Of a stretch of DNA of 60,886 nucleotides, positions 42,574 to 51,878 are shown piece after piece. The translations under genes were made by a program, and so were the position numbers. Position 1 is the stretch's first letter. Every line of letters starts with the position of its first letter. The notes under the pieces are model-generated. The model ran no database searches, was not told where the DNA came from, and was given only the letters and a program-made list of their open reading frames with translations. The DNA is from Moheibacter sp035515075 (GTDB lineage Bacteria > Bacteroidota > Bacteroidia > Flavobacteriales > Weeksellaceae), in the NCBI GenBank assembly GCA_035515075.1, contig DATJBZ010000002.1, positions 1 to 60,886 of the forward strand, in the 5' to 3' direction.

Positions 42574-43629
42574 TTATTTAACTTGAAAAAACTCCAAATA
42601 CCAATCGACAAACTGATCGATACCTTCTTCAATGGAAGTTTCTGGTTTGTAATCCAAATCGCGGATCAAATCGGCTACATCAGCATAAGTCGAAGGAACA
42701 TCGCCCGCTTGAATGGGCAACATGTTTTTCTGGGCTGTTTTGCCTAATTTCTTCTCTAAAGCGGAAATGAAATCCATCAATTTCACTGGATTGTTGTTGC
42801 CAATGTTATAGATTTTGTAAGGTGCTGATGAAATCGATGCATCATCTGAATTGGGATCCCAATTGGGGTTTTCTATTGGTGGATTGTCATTCACACGCGT
42901 GACACCTTCGACAATATCGTCGATGTAGGTAAAATCACGTTGCATTTCCCCAAAATTAAACACATCAATCGGTCGATTTTCCACCATGGCTTTGGTAAAA
43001 AGAAACAACGCCATGTCGGGTCTTCCCCAAGGGCCATAGACCGTAAAAAAGCGCAAGCCCGTCGTTGGAATTTTGAACAAATGACTGTAAGTATGCGCCA
43101 TCAATTCATTGGATTTTTTGGTCGCTGCGTATAAACTCACTGGGTGATCGACATTGTCTTTGGTCGAAAAAGGTTGTGCTTCATTCAAACCATAGACGCT
43201 TGAACTACTGGCATACGTCAAATGCTTGATTTCATGGTGACGACAACATTCCAACAAATTGATGAAACCGACAATATTGGCATCGATATATGCTTCTGGA
43301 TTGGTCAATGAATAGCGAACACCCGCTTGGGCTGCCAAATTGATCACCTTGTCAAACTTTTGGCTTTCAAACAATTCATTTAAATTCTCTTTGTCTTCCA
43401 AATTGAGTTGGATGAATTGATAATTCGGATAAACCGTACTCTGAATCAATTGATTGTATGCAATGTCTTCTTTGGCAATGCCCGTTCTTTGCAAACGACC
43501 ATATTTCACATTGACATCATAATAATCATTGATCGAGTCCAAGCCAACAATTTGATCACCACGTTTCAACAGCTTTTCAGCCAAATGGAAACCAATAAAT
43601 CCTGCCGTTCCTGTGATAAGTATTTTCAT
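42574..43629 (-). CDS. NAD-dependent epimerase, UDP-glucuronate 4-epimerase-like
   Basis: 351 residues. Seen: MKILITGTAGFIGFHLAEKL, GLDSINDYYDVNVKYGRL, NLAAQAGVRYSLTNPEAYID, YASSSSVYGLNEAQPFS, the active-site tyrosine in YAATKKSNELMAHTYSHLF and FFTVYGPWGRPDMALFLFTK. This pattern is typical of the CapI/LpsL type that converts UDP-glucuronate to UDP-galacturonate. It would take the product of the ugd enzyme at 15013, but the genes are about 26 kb apart. The assignment to glucuronate is from similarity only. Confidence 0.88.
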   Translation of the reverse strand: MKILITGTAGFIGFHLAEKLLKRGDQIVGLDSINDYYDVNVKYGRLQRTGIAKEDIAYNQLIQSTVYPNYQFIQLNLEDKENLNELFESQKFDKVINLAAQAGVRYSLTNPEAYIDANIVGFINLLECCRHHEIKHLTYASSSSVYGLNEAQPFSTKDNVDHPVSLYAATKKSNELMAHTYSHLFKIPTTGLRFFTVYGPWGRPDMALFLFTKAMVENRPIDVFNFGEMQRDFTYIDDIVEGVTRVNDNPPIENPNWDPNSDDASISSAPYKIYNIGNNNPVKLMDFISALEKKLGKTAQKNMLPIQAGDVPSTYADVADLIRDLDYKPETSIEEGIDQFVDWYLEFFQVK

Positions 43630-43666
43630 TGTTTTGATGAGTTAAGTTTAAGTCAGTATACTATCG

Positions 43667-45421
43667 TTATTCTTTATTTTGCAAATTAATGGCCAATTCA
43701 TCCAATTGCGCTTGTGCAATCGGCGACGGCGCATCGATCATCACATCTCTTCCTGAGTTGTTTTTTGGGAAAGCAATGTAATCACGGATGGTTTCGCTTC
43801 CATCCAAAATGGACACCAAACGGTCCAAACCAAAGGCCAAACCTCCATGTGGTGGGGCACCATATTGAAAAGCATTCATCAAAAACCCAAATTGCGCTTC
43901 CGCTTCTTCTTTCGTAAAGCCCAACAATTCAAACATTTGTGCTTGTAATTTTTGGTCATGAATTCGGATAGATCCTCCACCGATTTCATTGCCGTTCAAT
44001 ACCATATCGTACGCATTGGCTCTGACTTCTCCTGGCGCAGACGACAATTTATCCATATCTTCTGGCTTGGGCGAAGTAAACGGATGGTGCATCGCAAACC
44101 ATCTTTGTGATTCTTCGTCCCATTCCAACAAAGGAAAATCTACGACCCATAAAGGCGCAAATTCATTCGGTTTTCTCAATTCCAATCGTTCTGCCAATTC
44201 CATGCGCAATGCACTCAATTGTCCACGAACTTCATGGGCATCTCCCGCCATGATCAACATCAAATCGTTCTTTTGGGCATTCATTTTTTGAGCAAAAGCG
44301 CTTAAATCTTCTTGCGAATAAAATTTATCGGCCGAAGATTTGAAAGTTCCGTCTTCATTCACACGGACCCAAACAAATCCTTTGGCACCGATTTGTGGAC
44401 GTTGCACCCATTCTAACAAACGGTCAATGTCTTTTCTGGTATAGGCATTCAAAGTAGGCGCGGCAATTCCGACCACCAATTCTTCTTTGTCAAAAACATG
44501 GAATTCTTTGCCTTGGGCCAATTCATTCAATTCATGAAATTCCATACCAAAACGAATGTCTGGTTTGTCATTTCCATATTTGCGCATGGCTTCTTCATAG
44601 GTAATTCTTGGAAATTGATCAATGGAAACGCCATGGACTTTTTTCAACAAATGCTTGACCAATCCTTCGAAAACCTTCAAAATATCTTCTTGTTCAACGA
44701 ATGCCATTTCACAGTCAATTTGTGTAAATTCAGGTTGGCGATCCGCTCTCAAATCCTCATCTCTGAAGCATTTTACGATTTGAAAATACTTGTCCAAACC
44801 ACCGACCATCAACAATTGTTTGAAGGTTTGAGGCGATTGTGGCAAAGCATAAAATTCACCCGGATTCATTCTTGAAGGCACCACAAAATCTCTGGCTCCT
44901 TCTGGCGTCGATTTGATCAAAACTGGCGTTTCGACTTCTAAAAAGCCTTCATCAGACAAATACCTTCTGATTTCTTGTGCCATTTGATGTCTAAAAATCA
45001 ATTTATTTTTGACTGGATTTCTTCTGATATCCAAGTAACGGTATTGCATTCTTAGTTCTTCTCCCCCATCGGTTTTGTCTTCAATGGTAAAAGGAGGCAA
45101 TTTGGATTCATTGAGAAGGGTCAATTCCTCCACCAAAATTTCAATTTCTCCTGTGGATAAATTCGGGTTTTTTGATTCTCGTTCGATGACGGTACCGCTG
45201 ACTTGAATGACGAATTCTCTTCCTAATTTCCGAGCTTTCTCAAACAATTCAGCTGAACTGCGTTCTTCATCCAAAATCAATTGGGTCACGCCGTAACGAT
45301 CGCGCAAATCAATCCAAACCATGAATCCTTTGTCACGCAAAACGGACACCCAACCACTTAAAGTAACTTTCTCATTCAAATTACTTAAATTCAACTCGCC
45401 ACAAGTATGTGTTCTGAACAT
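43667..45421 (-). CDS. aspS: Aspartyl-tRNA synthetase
   Basis: Class II synthetase charging tRNA-Asp. About 584 residues. Seen: an N-terminal OB-fold anticodon-binding domain (LSGWVSVLRDKGFMVWIDLR), FLEVETPVLIKSTPEGARDF, DEDLRADRQPEFTQIDCEMA (motif 2) and GLAFGLDRLVSILDG (motif 3 region near the C-terminus). The GAD insertion region of bacterial enzymes is present. A longer frame reaches 45442 but would begin upstream of the expected transcription start, because the -7 box lies at 45440-45447; Met at 45421 is preferred. Confidence 0.97.
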   Translation of the reverse strand: MFRTHTCGELNLSNLNEKVTLSGWVSVLRDKGFMVWIDLRDRYGVTQLILDEERSSAELFEKARKLGREFVIQVSGTVIERESKNPNLSTGEIEILVEELTLLNESKLPPFTIEDKTDGGEELRMQYRYLDIRRNPVKNKLIFRHQMAQEIRRYLSDEGFLEVETPVLIKSTPEGARDFVVPSRMNPGEFYALPQSPQTFKQLLMVGGLDKYFQIVKCFRDEDLRADRQPEFTQIDCEMAFVEQEDILKVFEGLVKHLLKKVHGVSIDQFPRITYEEAMRKYGNDKPDIRFGMEFHELNELAQGKEFHVFDKEELVVGIAAPTLNAYTRKDIDRLLEWVQRPQIGAKGFVWVRVNEDGTFKSSADKFYSQEDLSAFAQKMNAQKNDLMLIMAGDAHEVRGQLSALRMELAERLELRKPNEFAPLWVVDFPLLEWDEESQRWFAMHHPFTSPKPEDMDKLSSAPGEVRANAYDMVLNGNEIGGGSIRIHDQKLQAQMFELLGFTKEEAEAQFGFLMNAFQYGAPPHGGLAFGLDRLVSILDGSETIRDYIAFPKNNSGRDVMIDAPSPIAQAQLDELAINLQNKE

Positions 45422-45439
45422 TTTCTCAAAATTTGATGG

Positions 45440-45447
45440 CAAAGATA
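45440..45447 (-). promoter_or_regulatory. -7 box of aspS
   Basis: TATCTTTG on the minus strand. The aspS ATG at 45421 lies 18 bases downstream. Confidence 0.55.
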
Positions 45448-45553
45448 ATCTTTAGTAAGCAGAAGTCAGAAGCTTGAGGATAGAAAAATCAAGGATTTGA
45501 CAACAAGTGTAGATAATTTCCGCAAAATCCTGCAAGAGTTTTTATAATTTGAT

Positions 45554-45561
45554 TACTTTTG
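45554..45561 (+). promoter_or_regulatory. -7 box of tRNA-Leu
   Basis: TACTTTTG ends 6 bases before the first base of the tRNA, the expected place for a transcript beginning near the tRNA 5' end. Confidence 0.6.
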
Positions 45562-45567
45562 CGCCAC

Positions 45568-45651
45568 GCTCACGTGGTGAAATTGGTAGACACGCTACCT
45601 TGAGGTGGTAGTGTCCTTACGGATGTGCTGGTTCGAATCCAGTCGTGAGTA
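45568..45651 (+). tRNA. tRNA-Leu (anticodon GAG)
   Basis: 84 bases fold as a class II tRNA. Acceptor stem GCTCACG with CGTGAGT, the first pair being a G-T wobble. The anticodon stem is CTACC/GGTAG with loop TTGAGGT, giving anticodon GAG for leucine CUY codons. A long variable arm follows, then the T-loop TTCGAAT. CCA is not encoded. A -7 box lies at 45554-45561 and a terminator at 45655. Confidence 0.95.
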
Positions 45652-45654
45652 CTC

Positions 45655-45692
45655 AAAGCCTGACATTTTTTCAATTGTCGGGCTTTTTTTTT
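45655..45692 (+). terminator. Terminator of tRNA-Leu
   Basis: AAAGCCTGACA (45655-45665) pairs with TGTCGGGCTTT (45676-45686), followed by a T-run. Confidence 0.85.
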
Positions 45693-45828
45693 ACAATCTC
45701 CTTTTTTAGTCAACCCCCAATTCTTTGATTGTTATTTGAATGATTTCGCCTATCAAATGGTTAATTTCATCATTCCAATCTCTATTGATTTAACTTAAAA
45801 ATGAGGATGGACTATTGATTGGGTGAAT

Positions 45829-45866
45829 AAAAAAAACCGAAGTCTTTCGACTTCGGTTTTTTTTAT
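45829..45866. terminator. Terminator after the T9SS metalloprotease
   Basis: Perfect 14-base stem AAAAAACCGAAGTC (45831-45844) with GACTTCGGTTTTTT (45849-45862), with A and T runs on both sides. It ends the minus-strand protease gene. Confidence 0.85.
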
Positions 45867-45888
45867 TTTTCACAAAATTGATTTGAAA

Positions 45889-48120
45889 TTATTTGATCAA
45901 CAATTTGTGGGTTGTTGTTCCATTGGCTGTTTCAATGTTCAACACATAAACACCAGCAGCAAGATTCACTTGGTAAGATTGCTCCAAAGCGCCACCAAAA
46001 TGATTGTTGTCTTGTTTGTGAACCAATTTACCTGTTGCATCATAAATAGTCGTTTTGACGTTTCCTTGTGCTACATTACTGGCTTTCACATAGAACTGAC
46101 CATTGTTTGGGTTAGGATAAACGCCAACCGTTGACAAGTTCATTTCTGAAATCCCCATCGTTCCTGTAAATTTGAATGGACGAGAAACTGCATAATAGAT
46201 ATTGTCCACAGCTTCAATCATGATACGTATGTTGTTTCCTGCTACCGTTCCTTCAGGAATGGTTATGGTTTCACTTCCGTCATTTGCAGTGCTTTCAGCA
46301 ACTACTGTAAAAGTGGCACCGTTGTCTGTTGACAAAGAAATTTTTACATTTTCAGTATTGATCGGCGCTGCATCTGTTCCTGCTACATCCCATTCAACCA
46401 ACATCGCGTTGTTAGATAAGCTTACCTCTTGGTTGGATACTGGGTTGGTAATTGTAAAAGGACCTGCATCACGTACAGTCACAACCATTTGCGCTGTAGC
46501 TGTTTGACCACCACCAGGATGGTTATCTCTTGCAGTCAATGTGAAGTTGAAAACTCGCGCAACAGTAGTCACAGCTTCCCATCTACCTCTCCAGTAAGAT
46601 TCATTGTCAGCTACATCTCTTGTCAAAACATATTCAAATTTAGGCATGTATCGTACGGGCGTAGTTTCATGAGGATGGCTACGAAAGTTTGGTCCCACTG
46701 CTTTAGTTAATGAAACCCTACTGTTTGAACCTGTTGTATTACCTGTTCCACTGTTTAATTGTTCCCAATTGTACACTAATGGATCTCCTTCTGCATCTGT
46801 TGCAGAACCTCTCAAGACAAAAGCAGTCCCTTTTGGAATATCAAAATTCCCACCAGCATCCACTACTGGTGCGCTATTGGTCATTGGCGTGTTCACTACA
46901 CATGCTTTATTCTGAAGATTATTTTGAACCTGTTGAATGCTTTTATAAGTAAAGTAATCATCAGAATGTGATTGGACGTTATAACTGGTAATCCCTGCAT
47001 AACTCATAATTGTCGACCCACTTCCTGGTTCAACATTCGCTCCTGTCCCTTCAAATCCATGAGAAAAAGTATGGTTGGCCCCCAATTGATGCCCCATTTC
47101 ATGCGCTACATAGTCAATGTCAAAATTATCTCCTTCAGGACCTCCCGAACCAGGAGAGGTATAACCTGTTCCTTTCCCTTTGCTATTACCACTTGGTGCG
47201 TCACATACACAGCCAATACATCCTGCATTTCCGCCACCCCCACTTCTATGGAAAATGTGACCTATGTCAAAATTGTCATATCCAATCACGTCAGTCAACG
47301 TGCTGTGTAATTGACTTTGAGTTACTGCAATATTGGATGGACTGGTATAAGGGTCAGAACCAGCATCTAAATAAATAACAGCATCATTGTTGTCAATCAA
47401 AATCAAGCGAACTGCAAAATCTCTTTCAAAAATTCCATTGACACGTGTCAAAGTCGCATTGACTCCTGCCATTGCTCCATTTAACGTTCCGCCAAAATAA
47501 GTACTGTATTCTCCAGTCACCGACTGAGCCAATCTTAGTGTTTTAAAAACCCCAGCACTTGATTTGTTCTGACTTGCTAAATCTCCACTACTTTCAACCA
47601 AAGCATTTGTTTCTGGTGTAGAGCATTCAAATGGAATTTCCCCAGCCTTTCTATGGTCTTTTGAATCAAAAACAATGTAAGTGTTTCCATCTACCGTATA
47701 AGGCTCGATGAATTCTGATTTTCCTGCTCTCAATGTCATTGTTGAAACCCCAGTGGATGGAGACAAACTAAAACGCAAATAGGCAGTCGGATCATCAATC
47801 CCAACTCCAACATAAGATCTAATCTCTGGAAATTTCGCTTGTAAAACAGGTGTGAAGTTGGATGCTTCCCAAACCTCAAACTTTTCCATCTTTCCTTCAG
47901 CATTTGGGAGCGACAAAATTTTCCCTGCTTGTCCTGAAAATCGATCGGGCGCATTGATCAATTGTTGTTTAAACAGTTCAATGTTGAGATCGTAAATCCC
48001 TGAGGACTTTACAATTTCTTTTCCTTCTTTGACTTGCAATTTACTTGTATTCGCAGTCTTCCATTGAGAAAAACCAAGAATTGGCAACGCTAGAGCCAAA
48101 GCCAATAAACTTTTTTTCAT
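45889..48120 (-). CDS. T9SS-secreted zinc metalloprotease (reprolysin-like)
   Basis: 743 residues. Signal peptide MKKSLLALALALPILGFS. The zinc-binding motif of metzincin proteases is clear: HEMGHQLGANH (near residues 338-348), with SGSTIMSYAGI as Met-turn shortly after. Next comes a PKD/cadherin-like region (about residues 415-650) and a final T9SS type A domain (VYPNPNNGQFYVKAS, VYVLNIETANG, HKLLIK end). It is exported by type IX secretion and acts outside the cell on proteins; the substrate is unknown. A -7-like box TAACTTAG is at 48157-48164. Confidence 0.93.
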   Translation of the reverse strand: MKKSLLALALALPILGFSQWKTANTSKLQVKEGKEIVKSSGIYDLNIELFKQQLINAPDRFSGQAGKILSLPNAEGKMEKFEVWEASNFTPVLQAKFPEIRSYVGVGIDDPTAYLRFSLSPSTGVSTMTLRAGKSEFIEPYTVDGNTYIVFDSKDHRKAGEIPFECSTPETNALVESSGDLASQNKSSAGVFKTLRLAQSVTGEYSTYFGGTLNGAMAGVNATLTRVNGIFERDFAVRLILIDNNDAVIYLDAGSDPYTSPSNIAVTQSQLHSTLTDVIGYDNFDIGHIFHRSGGGGNAGCIGCVCDAPSGNSKGKGTGYTSPGSGGPEGDNFDIDYVAHEMGHQLGANHTFSHGFEGTGANVEPGSGSTIMSYAGITSYNVQSHSDDYFTYKSIQQVQNNLQNKACVVNTPMTNSAPVVDAGGNFDIPKGTAFVLRGSATDAEGDPLVYNWEQLNSGTGNTTGSNSRVSLTKAVGPNFRSHPHETTPVRYMPKFEYVLTRDVADNESYWRGRWEAVTTVARVFNFTLTARDNHPGGGQTATAQMVVTVRDAGPFTITNPVSNQEVSLSNNAMLVEWDVAGTDAAPINTENVKISLSTDNGATFTVVAESTANDGSETITIPEGTVAGNNIRIMIEAVDNIYYAVSRPFKFTGTMGISEMNLSTVGVYPNPNNGQFYVKASNVAQGNVKTTIYDATGKLVHKQDNNHFGGALEQSYQVNLAAGVYVLNIETANGTTTHKLLIK

Positions 48121-48156
48121 GTGTTTTTTTTTAATTGTAAATTCTATTTAACTTCG

Positions 48157-48164
48157 CTAAGTTA
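48157..48164 (-). promoter_or_regulatory. -7-like box of the metalloprotease gene
   Basis: TAACTTAG on the minus strand, one base from TAnnTTTG. The identical box precedes the 51879 lipoprotein operon. Confidence 0.4.
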
Positions 48165-48192
48165 TAAAATTAACATAATAAAAATTAACATA

Positions 48193-48645
48193 ATGAAAAT
48201 AAAATCAACAATTATTTTAATCTTAGGCCTTGTTCTGATTGCCATCATCTATTCATGTAACAATTCAAAAAACCTAAATAACTCTTCCTTATCGCATGTC
48301 GAAGTCAATTTCTCAACCATTGGGAATGCTACTAATCTTCAAATCAATAAGGAAAATATTTTGATTGAAAACAGAACCAGAGGCGAAGAGCAATCCAATA
48401 GAACACACCAAAAAACCACTTCTTCTTATTGGTCAAAAATTCAGCAATTGGTTGCTGCATTGGATTTAAGTCAAATTGATCAATGGGAAGCGCCGTCCAA
48501 CAGTTTTACTTTTGATGGTGCAAGAGGCGTTTACATTCAATTGGAAGTCGATGGACAGCTATATGTTTCCAATACTTTTGACGAAGGAAAACCACCAGTA
48601 GAATTGGAGAAATTGTACTTCTTATTGGTCGAAAGTTTAGACTAA
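48193..48645 (+). CDS. Small hypothetical lipoprotein
   Basis: 150 residues from ATG 48193. A longer frame from 48121 has no sensible signal peptide. The N-terminus KIKSTIILILGLVLIAIIYS ends at a cysteine (YSC), an acceptable lipobox. The rest contains SYWSKIQQLVAALDLSQIDQ and a beta-rich C-terminal half (GVYIQLEVDGQLYVSNTFD). The family is not recognised. It is divergent from the metalloprotease gene and ends before the terminator at 48668. Confidence 0.6.
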   Translation: MKIKSTIILILGLVLIAIIYSCNNSKNLNNSSLSHVEVNFSTIGNATNLQINKENILIENRTRGEEQSNRTHQKTTSSYWSKIQQLVAALDLSQIDQWEAPSNSFTFDGARGVYIQLEVDGQLYVSNTFDEGKPPVELEKLYFLLVESLD

Positions 48646-48667
48646 TGTTGCGAACTCAATCGCAAAA

Positions 48668-48706
48668 AAAAAAATCCGTTTCGATCAATTGAAACGGATT
48701 TTTTTG
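48668..48706. terminator. Bidirectional terminator between the small lipoprotein gene and gcvT
   Basis: AAAAATCCGTTTC (48670-48682) pairs with GAAACGGATTTTT (48691-48703) between two convergent genes. Confidence 0.85.
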
Positions 48707-48725
48707 TTTTATTTTTGAATTGCCC

Positions 48726-49802
48726 TTATACAAAAGGTGTTTTAACAATTTCTGCCGCGACATTTTTGTTGCGAATTTGGATGTATATCTTTTGACCAAC
48801 CACCGCCAAATCACTGGCAACATAAGCCAGACCAATCCCTTCTTTCAAAATGGGAGATTGTGTCCCAGAAGTCACAAATCCAATTTCCTGGTCTTGTTCA
48901 TTCACCAATTTGTACTCTTGGCGAGGAATTCCTCTTTCCAACATTTTGAATCCTACCAATTTTCTGGCAACGCCTTCTTCTTTTTGTTGGGCCAACACTT
49001 CTTTACCGATAAAGTCTTTGTTGAATTTGGTAATCCATCCCAAGCCTGCTTCCAAAGGTGTGATGTTTTCATTGAGGTCATTGCCATACAAACAGTAACC
49101 TTTTTCCAAACGCAAAGTATCTCTGGCGGCCAATCCACAAGGCTCTATACCAAATGACTTCCCAGCTTCCATTACTTTTTCCCAAACAGTTGTTGCGTGA
49201 GCTTTGTCAAAATAAATTTCAAATCCACCCGAACCTGTGTAACCCGTTGCCGAAATCAATACATCTTGTACGCCAGCAAATTCAGCTATTTTGAAATGAT
49301 AAAAAGGAAGGTCTGCCAAGTTTTCTGAAGTCAAAGACTGCATGGCTTCAATGGCTTTTGGTCCTTGAATCGCTAACAAAGCGCGTTGATCCGAACGATT
49401 TTCGATGCTAACTTGCCAACGGTTTTTATCGTTGATCCACGCCCAATCTTTGTCCACATTGGAGGCATTGACCACCAACATCCATTCGTCCTCAGTGATT
49501 TTATAAATGATCAAATCATCGATAACTCCACCCCGTTCGTTGGTCATACAAGTGTATTGTGCTTGTCCTATCGCTACTTTCGAAGCATCGTTGGTACCTA
49601 TGAATTGCAACAATTCTTCCACTTCAGGCCCTTTGACAAAAAACTGCCCCATGTGGCTGACATCAAATACGCCAACACCATTGCGGACCACCATGTGTTC
49701 ATGATTCACACCAGCATATTGCACTGGCATTTCAAACCCTGCATACGGAACCATTTTGGCACCTAAATCTTTGTGAATTTGATTAAAAGCTGTTATTTTC
49801 AT
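48726..49802 (-). CDS. gcvT: Aminomethyltransferase GcvT (glycine cleavage T-protein)
   Basis: 358 residues. Transfers the aminomethyl carbon to tetrahydrofolate in glycine cleavage. Seen: KMVPYAGFEMPVQYAGVNHE, GVFDVSHMGQFFVKGPEVEE, LISATGYTGSGGFEIYF and CGLAARDTLRLEKGYCLYG with the folate-site Asp region, all family landmarks. A -7 box TACATTTG is at 49826-49833. No glycine riboswitch was found in the short upstream gap. gcvH and gcvP are not in this window. Confidence 0.96.
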   Translation of the reverse strand: MKITAFNQIHKDLGAKMVPYAGFEMPVQYAGVNHEHMVVRNGVGVFDVSHMGQFFVKGPEVEELLQFIGTNDASKVAIGQAQYTCMTNERGGVIDDLIIYKITEDEWMLVVNASNVDKDWAWINDKNRWQVSIENRSDQRALLAIQGPKAIEAMQSLTSENLADLPFYHFKIAEFAGVQDVLISATGYTGSGGFEIYFDKAHATTVWEKVMEAGKSFGIEPCGLAARDTLRLEKGYCLYGNDLNENITPLEAGLGWITKFNKDFIGKEVLAQQKEEGVARKLVGFKMLERGIPRQEYKLVNEQDQEIGFVTSGTQSPILKEGIGLAYVASDLAVVGQKIYIQIRNKNVAAEIVKTPFV

Positions 49803-49825
49803 TTGTTAATTTTATTTTTAAAATA

Positions 49826-49833
49826 CAAATGTA
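49826..49833 (-). promoter_or_regulatory. -7 box of gcvT
   Basis: TACATTTG on the minus strand, 23 bases before the gcvT ATG. Confidence 0.45.
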
Positions 49834-49865
49834 TTAAATTAACTACAGAAAGCGCCTGAAATTAA

Positions 49866-50504
49866 TCAATCGAGGATTTTATGTTGCATGGCATACAACA
49901 CCAATCCAACCCGACTTTTTACACCCAATTTTGCAAACAGAGCATGGCGGTAACCATCGATGGTTTTAGGACTCAAACACATTTCTTCGGCTATTTCCCT
50001 GTATGTCATTTCTGTACAAGCCAATTTCAAAAAACGAATTTCTTGTGCTTTCAATTCATCCAATTCGGTTGAGGGTTTGAATTGAACGTTGCTCAGCAAA
50101 GCTGCATTGAGCAATTCATTGTGGTAAAAACCATGGTGGATCATTTGGTCCAAAGCCATTTTCAGATCAGAGGGTTTCATGCTTTTGGTCAAATAACCAT
50201 TGGCTCCTGCCTTAACTGCCTTGATGATGCTTTCCTCTTCATCATTCATCGACAAAACCAACACCTTGAAATCTGGTTGATTCAACTTGATCCATTGCAA
50301 GGTTTCAAACCCATTCATAATCGGCATGTTCAAATCCAATAAAACGATCAATTTCTCTTCGCTGAGATGGCCAATTTTGGCAATGAAATCTTTTCCATTT
50401 TCTGCACAGCTGACTACTTCATACCCTTCGAAGTGATTGACCATTTCCTCCAAAGCTTTAGAAAATAGCAAATGATCATCCACTATGACTACTTTTTGTT
50501 TCAT
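49866..50504 (-). CDS. LuxR/NarL-type response regulator
   Basis: 212 residues. Receiver domain: KVVIVDDHLLFSKALEEM, the phosphoacceptor Asp57 in VLLDLNMPIMNGFET, and a conserved lysine in YLTKSMKPSDL. C-terminal LuxR helix-turn-helix: MTYREIAEEMCLSPKTIDGY near residues 164-183. It is phosphorylated by its partner kinase, then binds DNA. The gene lies 11 bases after the histidine kinase gene, so they form a two-component pair. Targets are unknown. Confidence 0.93.
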   Translation of the reverse strand: MKQKVVIVDDHLLFSKALEEMVNHFEGYEVVSCAENGKDFIAKIGHLSEEKLIVLLDLNMPIMNGFETLQWIKLNQPDFKVLVLSMNDEEESIIKAVKAGANGYLTKSMKPSDLKMALDQMIHHGFYHNELLNAALLSNVQFKPSTELDELKAQEIRFLKLACTEMTYREIAEEMCLSPKTIDGYRHALFAKLGVKSRVGLVLYAMQHKILD

Positions 50505-50515
50505 AATGGTTAAAA

Positions 50516-51253
50516 TTAGTTTTTATAAATGAGATTCAGCTGTGTTCCTTGATTTATTTTGGATTCCAGCGCAAAGTCCGCCCCAATTAATTTGGCACGG
50601 TTGCTCATGTTCAGCAAACCTGTCCCCTTCATTTCTCCCATTTCAAAACCTTTCCCATTGTCTTTGACACTGATATTCAATGTATTTTTATCGTATTGAA
50701 ACTTGACCTTGATCTCCGTAGCTTCTGCATGTTTCATTGTATTGGACAAAAACTCTTGTAAGATTCGAAGCAAAATGACTTCTTCATCATTTTCAGCAAT
50801 CGGAAATGGTGTTCCTTCTACAATCAATTGAGTTCCAAAAAAACGCAAACGCTTCATGCGGTCCAATTCCAATTCGATCGATTTCAATAGCCCTACATTT
50901 TTGATGTAATCCGTGTTCAATACCTTTGACAAACTGCGGACTTCTGTAATGGCTACTTTGATCAACTCTTGCATTTCCTCCACATTGGGTTGCAAAGACA
51001 CAGGAGCGGCTTCCAAAATTCTGTAACTGTACAAATTCATCGTGGACAAAATCTGTCCAATATTATCATGAATTTCCCATGAAATATTTTTCAGCGTTTG
51101 TTCTTTGATCTCAATTCGAATTTTCGCAATTTCTTTTTGGTATTTCTCTCTTCTTCTTTGGTACAAAACCATCAAGTAAACCAAAGAAACGCTGAAAACA
51201 AATGAAGTGACAGAAGCCGAAACAATCAATAAGTAAACTTCTTTTTGCTCCAT
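50516..51253 (-). CDS. Sensor histidine kinase, HisKA_3/HATPase type
   Basis: 245 residues. One N-terminal membrane helix (about residues 8-32), then a short linker, the phosphorylated His62 in WEIHDNIGQILSTMNLY (HisKA_3) and an ATPase domain with the N box EFLSNTMKHAEA and glycine boxes DNGKGFEMGEMKGTGLLN. The kinase has no extracytoplasmic sensor domain, so sensing must be done by its helix or by a partner. Its start overlaps the membrane protein gene by 28 bases. Confidence 0.93.
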   Translation of the reverse strand: MEQKEVYLLIVSASVTSFVFSVSLVYLMVLYQRRREKYQKEIAKIRIEIKEQTLKNISWEIHDNIGQILSTMNLYSYRILEAAPVSLQPNVEEMQELIKVAITEVRSLSKVLNTDYIKNVGLLKSIELELDRMKRLRFFGTQLIVEGTPFPIAENDEEVILLRILQEFLSNTMKHAEATEIKVKFQYDKNTLNISVKDNGKGFEMGEMKGTGLLNMSNRAKLIGADFALESKINQGTQLNLIYKN

Positions 51254-51864
51254 AATAGGCCGAAATTTAACAGCAAATGTGACAATAAAATTGACGAAAA
51301 TAAAATTCTGATCATGTCAATTTGAAAATCTTGCAAAACAGTGCTCCAATTTTTAACTGCAAAAACAGGAATTGAAATGGAATAACTGACCAGAATACTG
51401 AAACAAAACCAAAACAAAACATTCCTCAAAATGCCTTTCGATTTTTTAACCTTTGTCATTTCACCCAAAACCATTAATAACAAGCCCATCACCAACATGC
51501 CACCGATCACAAAACCAAATGTACTTGATCCTTTGAAAAAATCATTCAAACCAAAGACAAAGCTTCCAATGTAAAATAGATTGAAAATTATCAAGATCGC
51601 CGCTATTACTTTTTTCCAACTGAAAACGAGGTAATGGTACAAAATCCAAAAATGAAAATTCAATTGAATAAATGCAAGCATATTGTAAACCCACACATTG
51701 TTTCTTTGATAGAAATGATAACAAATCAATTCTACAATGGCAAATAAACCCAAATAAAATGGCAACCACTTCAATACCGTGTGTCGGTATTTAAAAAAAG
51801 TTAACACACTCACCACAAAAGTTATCAATTGGATGTATGTTCCTATGAATTTAATTATTTCCAT
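51226..51864 (-). CDS. Polytopic membrane protein, putative sensor partner of the kinase
   Basis: 212 residues with about six or seven hydrophobic helices (for example FIGTYIQLITFVVSVLTFF and VIAAILIIFNLFYIGSFVFG). No known family is recognised. It overlaps the histidine kinase gene by 28 bases and precedes it on the same strand. Because the kinase has no sensor domain of its own, I infer that this protein provides the input, but that is context only. A transport or scaffold role is an alternative. Confidence 0.65.
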   Translation of the reverse strand: MEIIKFIGTYIQLITFVVSVLTFFKYRHTVLKWLPFYLGLFAIVELICYHFYQRNNVWVYNMLAFIQLNFHFWILYHYLVFSWKKVIAAILIIFNLFYIGSFVFGLNDFFKGSSTFGFVIGGMLVMGLLLMVLGEMTKVKKSKGILRNVLFWFCFSILVSYSISIPVFAVKNWSTVLQDFQIDMIRILFSSILLSHLLLNFGLLWSKKKFTY

Positions 51865-51878
51865 TTAACCCTAAGCAC

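Noticed and set aside
49803..49865. Glycine riboswitch before gcvT
   Set aside because: Only about 60 bases separate gcvT from the regulator gene; no tandem aptamer could fit.
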